Positions 38,998 to 48,529 of a DNA stretch of 64,000 bases are shown here, piece by piece. Each line of letters opens with the position of its first letter. Positions within the stretch are counted from its first letter, which is position 1. A model generated the notes under the pieces. The model had not been told where the DNA came from. It ran no database searches and was given only the letters and a program-made list of their open reading frames with translations. The stretch comes from Cyclobacterium qasimii M12-11B (GTDB lineage Bacteria > Bacteroidota > Bacteroidia > Cytophagales > Cyclobacteriaceae). The stretch is taken from the NCBI RefSeq assembly GCF_000427295.1, contig NZ_ATNM01000110.1:1-64000 (forward strand), written 5' to 3'. The translations under genes and the position numbers were made by a program.

Positions 38998-39030
38998 AAA
39001 AAGCTACCTGAAGTACTCAGGTAGCTTTTT
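38998..39030. terminator. Bidirectional terminator between convergent genes
   Basis: A 14-base perfect stem including the flanking A and T tracts: AAAAAGCTACCTGA / TCAGGTAGCTTTTT, with the loop AGTAC. It serves the membrane gene on the plus strand (stop 38940) and the collagen-like gene on the minus strand (stop 39041). Confidence 0.9.
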
Positions 39031-39040
39031 ATAAAAAAAA

Positions 39041-39673
39041 TCAATCAGGAATATTATACTCCAGCTTAACTTCTTCGAAATCTAAAAGATCTATATTGGC
39101 TATCCTGCTAGCCGACGCTGGCGTGCCGCCAGGTATGAAAACATATCTGTAGTCCCATGATTCAGAAGGTACCCCTGGATCATCAGTATTGTCTAAATTA
39201 TATAAATTTATCATCATGAAGCCAATAGCAGCATCAAAGGCCATTACTTGATTAGTACTTATATTTATAGCCCTAGTAAGAGGCAGAGGATAAGCTTGTT
39301 TTGGACCTGCATTCCTTATGTAAACCATTATAATACCAGTATTCAAGATATTTTCGGTCAAATCAGCAGCTGATATCCTATACCTCCTTCGGTTTACATT
39401 AATATAAGAAATAGGTTGACTCCATAAATTACTTTCGAATGTTATCCAATCAGAATAAATCACATTAGCCGTACCTGTGTCACCCTGATCGCCTTGGTCT
39501 CCTTGGTCACCTTGAACACCCTGATCGCCCTGATCGCCCTGTTCACCTTGATCGCCCTGTAACCCTATACCATCTTCTCCTTGTGGTCCAGTTTCTCCGT
39601 CTTCAACACATGCAAATACCAAAAAAGGGAGCAATATCATAAGATACCAATGTTTACCTAAAATTCGTTTCAT
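39041..39673 (-). CDS. Collagen-like lipoprotein
   Basis: A 210-residue lipoprotein. The signal ends in the lipobox VFAC (Cys22). From about residue 26 a run of about 13 Gly-x-y triplets follows, mostly GDQ (GDQGEQGDQGDQ), which could form a short collagen-like triple helix. The C-terminal 135 residues (from VIYSDWITFESNLW) form a beta-rich globular domain that I do not recognise. Such proteins are exported and exposed at the surface or in the periplasm. It is flanked by a bidirectional terminator and a long AT-rich gap. Function unknown. Confidence 0.8.
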   Translation of the reverse strand: MKRILGKHWYLMILLPFLVFACVEDGETGPQGEDGIGLQGDQGEQGDQGDQGVQGDQGDQGDQGDTGTANVIYSDWITFESNLWSQPISYINVNRRRYRISAADLTENILNTGIIMVYIRNAGPKQAYPLPLTRAINISTNQVMAFDAAIGFMMINLYNLDNTDDPGVPSESWDYRYVFIPGGTPASASRIANIDLLDFEEVKLEYNIPD

Positions 39674-40321
39674 TTCGTTTTGTTAAAATTTTATTTGTTT
39701 ATTTTTTTAACAACATCAATAAAATTTTACGGAACAAGAAATAACGAAATTTGTTTTAATAAATTAAAATTTTTATGAATAATTTACTGTTAATTCATAT
39801 ATTAATTACAAAAAGAACTAAAAGCGCTGAATAGAAAGGCTGCTAACTTTCGCTAATTTCACCAGCCTAATTTACGAGGCAATGGTTTTTGGAAGGATTT
39901 GCCTACCGCTTCAACAAACAAGGTAAATACAGGGAAAAAATCCTACAGGATGGCCTAATCCATTACTGATCAATCGCTAATCTCAAAAATTGGATTCTAG
40001 AATCGTTTAAATAAATAGTATGGGAATAAAATTGTTAAACTTCGATTTGAGGGGATTGATAAGTAAGGTAATGTAGTTAACTTGGGTCGAAGCAAATCCA
40101 TGAAATATTTATTTTTCACCGACCTGAAAGAAATAGGAAATAGATTGCTCAGTAATCCCCCATTAAGGTTTTTATCCCTAATTATTAAGAGAATTAGGGA
40201 TACACTGCCCTAACGGCATCGAGAGGTGGTATAGTCGAAAGAAAACCATTCCATATGAAAACTGAATAAACAACAATGAAGTTGTTTTCCATAATAACAT
40301 CAAATTGAATAAAAATACGTG
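39674..40321. other. Intergenic AT-rich region with one hairpin
   Basis: About 648 bases. A nine-base stem TCCCTAATT/AATTAGGGA occurs at 40175-40200. No ORF with coding character, RNA gene or transposon end was found. The divergent genes' promoters must lie here. Confidence 0.4.
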
Positions 40322-41002
40322 ATGAATACAAAACCCAACCAACAATCGATTGTAATGCTCGGTGCCAGTGGTGCCGTTGGCACAGCCGCTTTAAACGCTC
40401 TTCTTTCTCTCAGTAATGTTTCGCAATTGACATTGCTAGGAAGAAAAGCCATTTCAGGCATAGCCGTTGATTTTGTACAACAACACATTATTAGCATCAG
40501 TGATGCCCATTCTTACCAGGAATTCTTATCTGGTCACAGCAGTGCCATTTGCACTTTAGGTGTAGGTGAACCTTCAAAAATAAGCAAAGAAGAATTTATA
40601 AAAATTGACAAAAAAGCGGTATTAGATTTTGCCATGGCATGCAAAAAGGCTGGGATTAAACATTTTGAGTTACTGGCATCAGTAGGAATACATCCAAAAT
40701 CAAGGTCTTTTTATTTACGTATAAAAGGAGAATTGGTAGAAGCTTTAAAAGAATTGAATTTTGAAAGATTAAGCATATTTCAACCCTCTATGATTTTAAC
40801 CCCCACTAATCGATATGGAGTTGCTCAAGCCATTACCTTGAAAGTTTGGCCACTTCTGAAACCCTTTTTTATAGGAGGTCTACGGAAATACCGTGGCATC
40901 CCAGTAGAGGTGCTAGGACAGGCAATGGCAAAAAACATTTTCAATAAGGGTAAAGGCTACGAAATGTTACAATGGGACCAGTTTTATTCGGTAATTAAAT
41001 AA
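40322..41002 (+). CDS. NAD(P)-binding Rossmann protein (HTATIP2/atypical SDR-like)
   Basis: A 226-residue soluble protein. The nucleotide-binding turn MLGASGAVGTAALNALL is followed by LTLLGRKAISG, and a YLRIKGELV (Y-x-x-x-K) catalytic-type pair near residue 137. The segment LSIFQPSMILTP is typical of atypical SDR proteins such as HTATIP2. It probably binds NADP and reduces or senses an unknown compound. I start it at the ATG at 40322; a GTG lies one codon earlier. Isolated gene with no obvious operon. Confidence 0.75.
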   Translation: MNTKPNQQSIVMLGASGAVGTAALNALLSLSNVSQLTLLGRKAISGIAVDFVQQHIISISDAHSYQEFLSGHSSAICTLGVGEPSKISKEEFIKIDKKAVLDFAMACKKAGIKHFELLASVGIHPKSRSFYLRIKGELVEALKELNFERLSIFQPSMILTPTNRYGVAQAITLKVWPLLKPFFIGGLRKYRGIPVEVLGQAMAKNIFNKGKGYEMLQWDQFYSVIK

Positions 41003-41360
41003 AACGAATATAAACCCTACTAAGCCCTGCCAGTAATCGAGTAAGTGTGGGGCTAAACCCTCAACATAAAACTCAGATGACTGTCTTAGGTAAAATTCAG
41101 GCACCGCCATCAACCCTACCAAGGACTGCTCTATACAAGATCAAAGTACGTTAAAACTACTTCCTTCTTGCCTTATAATCTAATCAAGATTTTCTTCATA
41201 ATGATCCAAAGGAATTAATTTCAGAAACATTTACCATCCATTATTAAGAATAATTGAACTTAACAGTCATCCAGACACCAGGCCATCTACGATAATCCGG
41301 CGTTTTTTACTAATTTGCAGATTGAATTTTAAACCTAACTTAATTCAAGACGATTAGAAC
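41003..41360. other. Intergenic region upstream of the polysaccharide cluster
   Basis: About 358 bases without a recognisable gene, RNA or strong hairpin. It presumably holds the promoter of the yfhO-led group. Confidence 0.35.
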
Positions 41361-43802
41361 ATGAAGTTTGATTTGAAAGCAGATGTATTGCCCCATTTTT
41401 TAGCGATTTCTTCCTTTTACCTAATCGTGGTTCTCTATTTTTCTCCAATTGTATTTGATGGAAAAATGATGTTCCAGTCAGATATCCTTCAATGGGAAGG
41501 TTCTGCCAAAGAGCTTTTAGATTATAGAGAAAGCACTGGTGAAGAAGCCTTATGGACCAACCGGATGTTTGGCGGAATGCCCGCTTACTTAATCCACCTC
41601 GCACCTAAAGGTGACATTACAAACACACTTATAAAGGTTCTAACGCTGGGACTTCCGCACCCTATAAGTGCCCTTTTCTTTGGAATGGTCTCGATGTACC
41701 TGTTACTGCTCTGTTTTAAAGTTCGTTCGGTTATTGCGCTGTTAGGCGCCTGGGCCTTTTCCTTCAACACCTTTAATTTCCTCAGCCTTGAAGCCGGACA
41801 CAATGCCAAAATATGGGCAGTATGTATTGTCCCACTATTATTGGCCGGTGTTCACTTGGCTTTCACAAATAAAAAACTGCTTGGTGTAGTCCTTACCGGA
41901 CTAGCAGTATTGCTTCAATTAAAATTCAATCACCTACAAATCACCTATTACACCCTATTATTGGTTATTGTTTATGGGATCGGCCAATTGGTAATTGCTT
42001 ACAAGCAACAAAAGTTACCAGCTTTCGCCAAAGTTACCGGCATGTTGTTACTGGCTGCTGTAATAGGCGTGATGGGGCATGCGGCAAGATTAAGCTCTGT
42101 TTTGGAATATGGAAAGTATTCTATCCGGGGCGAGCGTAACCTTCCTGCAGTCAACCAAAATGACACCGGACTTGACAAGGATTATGCCTTTAATTGGTCC
42201 AATGGAAAGCTTGAAACCTTTACCCTTTTAATCCCAAACTATTTTGGAGGTGCTTCGCAAGATGCCATTCCTAAAAATTCAGCTTCTGAGAAAGCCCTTC
42301 GTGCAAATGGGGTGGACAATGCGCAGGTCAATCAATTCATCAATGGTGCTCCCACCTATTGGGGTGACCAACCATTTACCGGTGGTCCAATGTATGGGGG
42401 TGCTGTCATGATTTTCTTGTTCGTTTTAGGGATAATCTTTGCTCCTCCTTTGTATAGAAATGTTTTTCTGTCCATGACCCTATTGACCCTAATGCTATCC
42501 TGGGGAAAAAATCTGGCCTGGTTTAATTACACGGTTTTTGACTATTTCCCTGGATACAATAAGTTCAGGGCTGTTTCCATGGCATTGGGAATGACCCTAT
42601 TTGTAATCCCTCTCTTTGGTGCCATCGGGCTTGAAAATGTTCTAAGCAAATCAGGGGAAAAAGGGACCAAAAAATCTTTTCTTATAGGGACTGGGATTAC
42701 CCTGGGTTTGATAGTGCTTGGGATCATCTTCGCTTCCTGGGCAGGATACCAATCTTCTGCTCCTAATTCAGGATACCCTGACTGGCTGATGGCAGCTCTA
42801 AAATCAGATCGAAAAAGCATGCTTGTATCTGATGCGATGAGGTCTGGGATCTTTATTGTGATTTCTGCGGTGCTCATAGGGCTAGTCCTCTACAATAAAT
42901 TAAAAATCAACTACGCAGTTATAGGCATTGGGGCATTGTTACTGATAGACCTTTGGGGAGTCAATAGCCGTTACCTGGATAAAGATAGCTTTTCTGATAA
43001 CCCTAGCGAACAACATTTCGCAGCAACTCCTGCTGATAATAAAATAAGTGCTGACAAAGACTATTTCCGTGTATTGAACATCCAAAACCCCTTCAATGAT
43101 GCCAGAACGAGCTATCGATTCAACAGCATAGGTGGTTACCATGGAGCCAAAATGAGCCGATACAATGACCTGATAGACAGAATACTTGGTACCGAAATCA
43201 ACAACTTTGTAAAAAAAGCACAGGAAGGAAATTTTGATTATGAAGGCATTCAGACACTGAACATGCTGAATACCAAATACCTTATGGCTGGAAGGGCCGA
43301 AAACGCCGTTTTTCTAAACCCTGAAGCAAACGGACCAGCATGGTTTCCTGAGAGCATAGAAGGTACAAAGACAAATGAGGAGGAAATTGAAGCTTTGGCA
43401 AAAGTAAACACCAAATTGACAGCCACCTACAATGCCCAAGACAACGAAAATCAAAGCATAAGTACTGGTAAAGGCGATATTTCATTGAGCTCCTACTCCC
43501 CTGATGCATTGTCCTATAAAGTATCAGTAGAAAAATCCGGTCTGGCTGTTTTCTCCGAAATTTATTACCCTAAAGGCTGGAAAGCTTTTATAGATGGGCA
43601 AGAGACACCCATTTTACGTGTCAATTATTTATTGAGAGGACTTATGCTACCAGAAGGAGAACATCAGGTAGAGATGCGCTTTGAACCGACTGCTTATTAT
43701 CGTTGGGAGTTACTTTCTGTGATCGTTCAATACTTAGTAGTCTTATCCTTATTATTTGCTGTTTTCAAAAATCTTATAATCAAACAAGATTCGACTATTT
43801 AA
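41361..43802 (+). CDS. YfhO-family integral membrane protein
   Basis: An 813-residue membrane protein. There are about 12 hydrophobic helices in the first 550 residues, with the family-typical MFQSDILQWEGSAKELLDYR near residue 35 and DALWTNRMFGGMPAYL-like motif (here ALWTNRMFGGMPAYL), both likely facing the outside. A 250-residue extracytoplasmic C-terminal domain follows, then a final helix. YfhO proteins are GT-C-like and take part in glycosylation of wall or surface polymers from lipid-linked sugars. The sugar is not known. It leads a co-directional group with a methyltransferase, glycosyltransferase and flippase. Confidence 0.85.
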   Translation: MKFDLKADVLPHFLAISSFYLIVVLYFSPIVFDGKMMFQSDILQWEGSAKELLDYRESTGEEALWTNRMFGGMPAYLIHLAPKGDITNTLIKVLTLGLPHPISALFFGMVSMYLLLLCFKVRSVIALLGAWAFSFNTFNFLSLEAGHNAKIWAVCIVPLLLAGVHLAFTNKKLLGVVLTGLAVLLQLKFNHLQITYYTLLLVIVYGIGQLVIAYKQQKLPAFAKVTGMLLLAAVIGVMGHAARLSSVLEYGKYSIRGERNLPAVNQNDTGLDKDYAFNWSNGKLETFTLLIPNYFGGASQDAIPKNSASEKALRANGVDNAQVNQFINGAPTYWGDQPFTGGPMYGGAVMIFLFVLGIIFAPPLYRNVFLSMTLLTLMLSWGKNLAWFNYTVFDYFPGYNKFRAVSMALGMTLFVIPLFGAIGLENVLSKSGEKGTKKSFLIGTGITLGLIVLGIIFASWAGYQSSAPNSGYPDWLMAALKSDRKSMLVSDAMRSGIFIVISAVLIGLVLYNKLKINYAVIGIGALLLIDLWGVNSRYLDKDSFSDNPSEQHFAATPADNKISADKDYFRVLNIQNPFNDARTSYRFNSIGGYHGAKMSRYNDLIDRILGTEINNFVKKAQEGNFDYEGIQTLNMLNTKYLMAGRAENAVFLNPEANGPAWFPESIEGTKTNEEEIEALAKVNTKLTATYNAQDNENQSISTGKGDISLSSYSPDALSYKVSVEKSGLAVFSEIYYPKGWKAFIDGQETPILRVNYLLRGLMLPEGEHQVEMRFEPTAYYRWELLSVIVQYLVVLSLLFAVFKNLIIKQDSTI

Positions 43803-43804
43803 AG

Positions 43805-44518
43805 ATGACAAAAGACGTTGCCCAATTTTATGACAAATTTGCCAACCAGCAAATCAAAACTGGTGTAAACTCAAGACACCTAAGCATTATTTCTAAATTG
43901 AAAAATGCAGGTTTAAAACCTCATCATAAGGTATTGGAGGTCGGTTGTGGGATAGGCACGGTAAGTCAACTTATTGCCAAAAACACTCCTAAGGGTGAAG
44001 TCCTGGCGGTGGACATTAGTCCAGAAAGTATCGCACAAGCAAAATCAATTTGGAAGGGTTTTGACAACCTCCACTTTGAGGTCTCTGACATGAAGGATTT
44101 CCAGAAAGCAGACACCTTATTTGATACCATTGTTTTCCCAGACGTATTGGAACATATACCTGTGGAGGATCACTTTGCTTTATTTGAGACCATTAAAAAA
44201 CACAGTCATTCAGGCACTATTATTTTTATTCATATACCTTCCCCAAGATTTCTGGAATGGATGATCGCAAATGAACCGGAAAAACTTCAGGTAATAGATC
44301 AACCTTTGGATACCGGAGAACTGGTCAGCAAACTGTCGGCTAATGATTTTTACCTTGACAAAATGGAAACCTATGGTCTTTTTTACAAAGAGAAAGATTA
44401 TCAGTATTTCGTATTTAAAAAGAAACAGGCCATTCAAACCACCAAACATAGGGACAAATGGTCTATTTTTAAGGAAAGACTATTGATCAAACTAAAACAA
44501 AAATTACCAACTTTTTAA
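43805..44518 (+). CDS. Class I SAM-dependent methyltransferase
   Basis: A 237-residue cytoplasmic methyltransferase. Motif I is VLEVGCGIGTVSQL, motif post-I is EVLAVDISPESI, and VFPDVLEHIP fits motif II, as in UbiE/COQ5-like and sugar methyltransferases. The ATG at 43805 lies two bases after the yfhO stop. A much longer in-frame ORF reading back into yfhO is only an overlap. It probably methylates a sugar or lipid of the surface glycan pathway. Confidence 0.85.
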   Translation: MTKDVAQFYDKFANQQIKTGVNSRHLSIISKLKNAGLKPHHKVLEVGCGIGTVSQLIAKNTPKGEVLAVDISPESIAQAKSIWKGFDNLHFEVSDMKDFQKADTLFDTIVFPDVLEHIPVEDHFALFETIKKHSHSGTIIFIHIPSPRFLEWMIANEPEKLQVIDQPLDTGELVSKLSANDFYLDKMETYGLFYKEKDYQYFVFKKKQAIQTTKHRDKWSIFKERLLIKLKQKLPTF

Positions 44519-44536
44519 ATTTCAATTGACGAATAA

Positions 44537-45559
44537 ATGATCCTCTATATCTCTCCTATTCCTACTGCTTTTATCCAAAGGGATATAGAGATGTTAAGCC
44601 CTACTTTTCGTATTGTTCACCTCAATTTCACAACAAACCCCTATTTACTACCTTTTTTTATAGTGTTTCAATTTCTTCAGCTGTTGGTATTGCTTCCGTT
44701 CACTAAAAAATACCTTTGCTTTTTTGCTGGCTACCATACCATTATCCCTGTCCTTCTCGGAAAGCTGTTCAGCAAAGAAGTAATAATAGAATGCGGAGGT
44801 ACAGACGCCATGCACCTTCCCAAAATTGATTATGGCAACTACAGGAAAAAATGGCTTAAAAAAGCCACCGTATATAGTTTTAAAAACTGCTCACTAATCC
44901 TGCCCGTTTCCAATTCCTTGGTTAAATCAACCTACACCTATGATTCTGATTCTCCAAAAAAGCAGGGCTTGTTACACTTGATTCCGGATCTAAAGACCAA
45001 AATACAAGTTGTATACAATGGCTTTGATGACCAATTCTGGAGCGATGATCAAAGGAGAAAAACACCTTTCTCCTTTGTAACAGTAGCCACAGGAATTTCA
45101 AAAAAAAACCGGGCCTTGGTCAAGGGCATAGACCTTGTACTTGAAATGGCAAAAGCTTTCCCAAGCTATCTATTTACAATCATTGGAGATGAAAATTTTC
45201 AAACCACACTTCCAAATGTTACCGTGTTGCCTTCACTTGCCCAAAAAGACATTAGAGAGGTATACAGAAGCAATCAGTTTTATTTACAGCTTTCCTATTC
45301 AGAAGGTTTTCCAAACGCCCTCGCTGAAGCCATGCTATGTGGATGTGTTCCAATCGGGAGTGATGTGGGTGAAATTGCTAAAATCATTGGGGAAACCGGT
45401 TTTATTCTACCTAAAAAGGATTTCAAACTTTTACAGGACTTGGTTTCCAAACTAGATCAAATCGATTTAGAAACACTTCGAATAAATACGGCGCAAAGGA
45501 TTAAGGAAAATTTCAATTATGCCCTGAGAAAAGAAAAGCTGATTGCGATTTTAAAATAA
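44537..45559 (+). CDS. Glycosyltransferase, GT4-like (GT-B fold)
   Basis: A 340-residue GT-B glycosyltransferase. The N-terminal half has an acceptor-domain hydrophobic segment (LPFFIVFQFLQLLVLLPF). The C-terminal half has LTIIGDEN-like (FTIIGDENFQTTL) and the nucleotide-sugar motif SYSEGFPNALAEAMLCG, with the two Glu of the E-x7-E pattern, near residue 255. It lies 18 bases after the methyltransferase gene and before the flippase, so it belongs to the same surface glycan group. Confidence 0.83.
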   Translation: MILYISPIPTAFIQRDIEMLSPTFRIVHLNFTTNPYLLPFFIVFQFLQLLVLLPFTKKYLCFFAGYHTIIPVLLGKLFSKEVIIECGGTDAMHLPKIDYGNYRKKWLKKATVYSFKNCSLILPVSNSLVKSTYTYDSDSPKKQGLLHLIPDLKTKIQVVYNGFDDQFWSDDQRRKTPFSFVTVATGISKKNRALVKGIDLVLEMAKAFPSYLFTIIGDENFQTTLPNVTVLPSLAQKDIREVYRSNQFYLQLSYSEGFPNALAEAMLCGCVPIGSDVGEIAKIIGETGFILPKKDFKLLQDLVSKLDQIDLETLRINTAQRIKENFNYALRKEKLIAILK

Positions 45560-45626
45560 TTTTGACGCCTGTATAAAAAAATAATCTCCAACTTTGAATG
45601 AAATATTCAAGTATTAAATTCAACTA

Positions 45627-47119
45627 TTGATGGCAGGTGTTAAGCAAAGTGTACTTACAACCGTTTTTTCCTATCTGGGAGTCCTCGTAGGTTATGTCAA
45701 TTTATTGTGGTTGTTTCCCTACGTACTTAGTCCATCGCAGATCGGTTTATTTAAAACTGTACAGGACATTGCTTTACTTTTAGTTCCATTCGCTCAATTG
45801 GGTATCGGTCATGGCATAACACGTTTCTTTCCCAGATTGAGGGGCAACGAATTTGCCTTCTTTAGTTTTAGCATGTTTATCGCTACCATAGGCTTTTTTT
45901 TGGTGGCCATACTTTTTTTATTTTCAAAAATCCTATCATTAATGCTTTTGCGGAGAAAGCCCCTGAGGTTAATAACTTCCTGATTGTTGCACTTTTGATT
46001 GCATTTTTCTCGCTAATCAATTCGCTTCTCGATGCATTTTGCAGATCATTTCTAAAAGTAGCCATCCCTTCATTGATTAGGGATGTATTCTTGAGGATTC
46101 TTATGGCTATGCTGGTTATCGGGTATTTCTTGTCATTTTACACCTTTAGCATCATGATTTGGGGCATGGGGGCAGTCTATATGTTGGCCATGCTTTCCAT
46201 GGTTTTTTACATGAAAAGGGAAAAGATATTTAAAATTGATTTTAACTGGGAAGGGATTACCCAACCCTTTAAGAAGGAATTTTTACAATACAGTTTGATC
46301 ACCCTCCTGGGCACCGCTGGAGCGCTGCTCATCATGAAAATTGACAGCATTATGGTGAGCTCAATGATAGGGCTGGATGCGAATGCGATCTATACCATTG
46401 GTTTTTCTATAGCGGTAGTCATAGAAATGCCCAGACGGGCGATATCTCAAGTGGCCATGCCTGTTATTTCTGAGATGTTTGCAGAAAATCAACTTGCGGG
46501 AATAAATGCGCTTTACAAAAAAATAGCAATCAACCAGCTATTAATTTGCCTGCTAATCTTCCTGATGATATGGATCAATATCGAAAACCTTTATCATTTT
46601 GTCCCCAATCGGGCCATTTATGAACAAGGAAAGTGGGTGGTTTTATTGATAGGTTTGGGTAAACTAACAGATGTTATTTTTTCAGTTAACGGAGAAATCA
46701 TCGTCTTTTCAAAGTTTTATACCTTTAATATCACGGCTACACTTTTAATGAGTGCTGCGGTAATCATTTTCAACCTTGCTTTGATTCCACTATACGGAAT
46801 TGAAGGTGCTGCTTTGGCATCTCTGATTGCCATGTTTTGTTATAACCTGGTGAAATTTATCTACATAAAAATAAGGTTAGGCTTCAATCCTTTCACACCC
46901 GGTGTGTTTTTCATACTTATCTCCGGAGGCCTTAGCTGGGCAGTTTCGTATTATTTGATCCCTACTTTTTCATCCGTTATTCCCGACATTCTAATTAGAA
47001 GTGGCATTGTTACGGCAGTTTACCTTCTGCTCGTACACTTATTAAAAGCCGCACCTGAAACAGAAACAATGATAATTCAAAAAGTAAAGCAAGTGCTCGC
47101 TATGATAAATAATCGTTGA
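45627..47119 (+). CDS. Polysaccharide flippase (MATE/Wzx-like), frame broken by one base
   Basis: About 497 residues when one T is added in the T-rich stretch 45912-45924. The N-terminal part, MAGVKQSVLTTVFSYLGVLV to FLVAILFLF, then joins FKNPIINAFAEKAPEVNNFL and LIVALLIAFFSLINSLLDAF. There are about 14 transmembrane helices, typical of Wzx/polysaccharide-export flippases that turn lipid-linked oligosaccharides across the inner membrane. It is co-directional with yfhO and the glycosyltransferase. Another flippase of this type lies at 51208-52725. Confidence 0.85.
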
Positions 47120-47187
47120 GGACCAGGCTTAGGCAATTTAAAGTTATACCAAGAAAGAAATGCCTTGATTCCTACAGCCTTTGAAAA

Positions 47188-48474
47188 CTACTTCTTTGCA
47201 ATGTCATCGAGTAAAATCGCCAACTGCTGAGTAATGTTTTTTCTACTGTACTGTTGAATGTCTGCCTTTGCTATACCTTGGTTTTCCCCTTTAGCAAAAT
47301 CACGAAGAAACTGAACCAAACCTTCTTCATCTTGATGAGCAAAAACTTTACCCGCCCCTGATGCATTAATAATAGAAGCCGAATCCCCCATCGGGTCCCC
47401 CAAGGCCAAAACCTCCCGACCAGTAGCCATGTACTCAAACAATTTCCCAGGAATATTACCTTTGGCATTTTTAGTATTGGTAAGAATCAAAAGCAATAGT
47501 TGGGCTTTTTCATAAAAGGAGAACACCTCACCATGAGAAACATAACCTGGCAATTCAACATGTGCATTGAACCAGCTGTCCTGGGCGACCAGTTTTTTCA
47601 CACTTTCATTCACCCTCCCTACAAAAGTAAGCCTTACCTTGCCTGAAGTCTCCCCAAAAACAGTTTTTAAGGCCATTAAAAATGGAAAGGGATCTCTTAT
47701 ACCGTCAATCACTCCAGAATAAACAATCTCTAAAACAGAAGCTTTGTGATCCGGAGGAGCAAGCGAATCAGGAATATCTGCCGGATCATAACCATTTAAT
47801 ACTACCTGAACATTTTCAGCTCCTATCCCCTGCATTTCATTTTTAAAAGTAGGGGAAATGGTGACTAGACTGTCTGCTTCTTTAAACACGCTAGCTTCAA
47901 GCTTTTGGTGTTTCTTTCTGGCAAACTGGCTTAACTTAAGCGTATCCAAAAACTCCCAGTTTGACCAGGGATCACGAAAGTCTGCAAGCCAGGGAATACC
48001 TGTTTTTCTTTTCAGGTTTCTCCCGATCAGGTGCATGCTGTGGGGAGGACCAGTAGTGATGATGGCTTTAAAATCATTCTGTTCACAGATTTCCGACAAA
48101 AAATTAACTGCGGGTTTGATCCAAAATAGTCGTGGATCAGGAATTAATAAATTCCCTCTGAGCCACACGGCAAGTTGGTCGATTGCCCCTGGGTTTTTAT
48201 ACTCCAGAATGCTTGCAGTATCCTTTGGTTGCTGTTTTTTAAGTGACCTGAACAACTGATAGGGTTCCCAAATAGGAAACTTCAAAACCTCAGTATTCAT
48301 ATCTACTTCTTTCTCAAGTGAGCTATCTTGTAAAGCAAAATCAGGGTTTTCAGGAGTAAAAATCACCGGTTGCCAGCCAAATTCAGGAAGGTACTTGGAA
48401 AATTTCAGCCAGCGTTGAACGCCAGATCCAGCACTTGGTGGCCAGTAATAGGTAATAATCAGGACCCTTTTCAT
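47188..48474 (-). CDS. Glycosyltransferase (GT4-like)
   Basis: A glycosyltransferase of about 428 residues from the ATG at 48474 (MKRVLIITYYWPPSAGSGV). An upstream in-frame ATG at 48567 would overlap the icd stop and adds unrelated residues. The Rossmann start and GSGVQRWLKF are typical of the GT4 acceptor side. In the second half, GRVNESVKKL and PGKLFEYMATGREVLALGD are the nucleotide-sugar region. It is convergent to the flippase gene, so it belongs to the same functional area although on the opposite strand. Confidence 0.83.
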   Translation of the reverse strand: MKRVLIITYYWPPSAGSGVQRWLKFSKYLPEFGWQPVIFTPENPDFALQDSSLEKEVDMNTEVLKFPIWEPYQLFRSLKKQQPKDTASILEYKNPGAIDQLAVWLRGNLLIPDPRLFWIKPAVNFLSEICEQNDFKAIITTGPPHSMHLIGRNLKRKTGIPWLADFRDPWSNWEFLDTLKLSQFARKKHQKLEASVFKEADSLVTISPTFKNEMQGIGAENVQVVLNGYDPADIPDSLAPPDHKASVLEIVYSGVIDGIRDPFPFLMALKTVFGETSGKVRLTFVGRVNESVKKLVAQDSWFNAHVELPGYVSHGEVFSFYEKAQLLLLILTNTKNAKGNIPGKLFEYMATGREVLALGDPMGDSASIINASGAGKVFAHQDEEGLVQFLRDFAKGENQGIAKADIQQYSRKNITQQLAILLDDIAKK

Positions 48475-48477
48475 ACA

Positions 48478-48517
48478 ACAAAAAAATTCAAGCAGGAAGT
48501 GATAATCCTGCTTGAAT
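48478..48517 (-). terminator. icd terminator
   Basis: On the minus strand, ATTCAAGCAGGA, an eight-base loop, TCCTGCTTGAAT, then seven T. The 12-base stem is perfect. It sits in the 55-base gap between icd and the glycosyltransferase and separates their transcripts. Confidence 0.9.
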
Positions 48518-48529
48518 GATAATAAATAA

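Noticed and set aside
45135-45455. 106-residue ORF inside the glycosyltransferase
   Set aside because: It is out of frame within a clear GT4-like gene.
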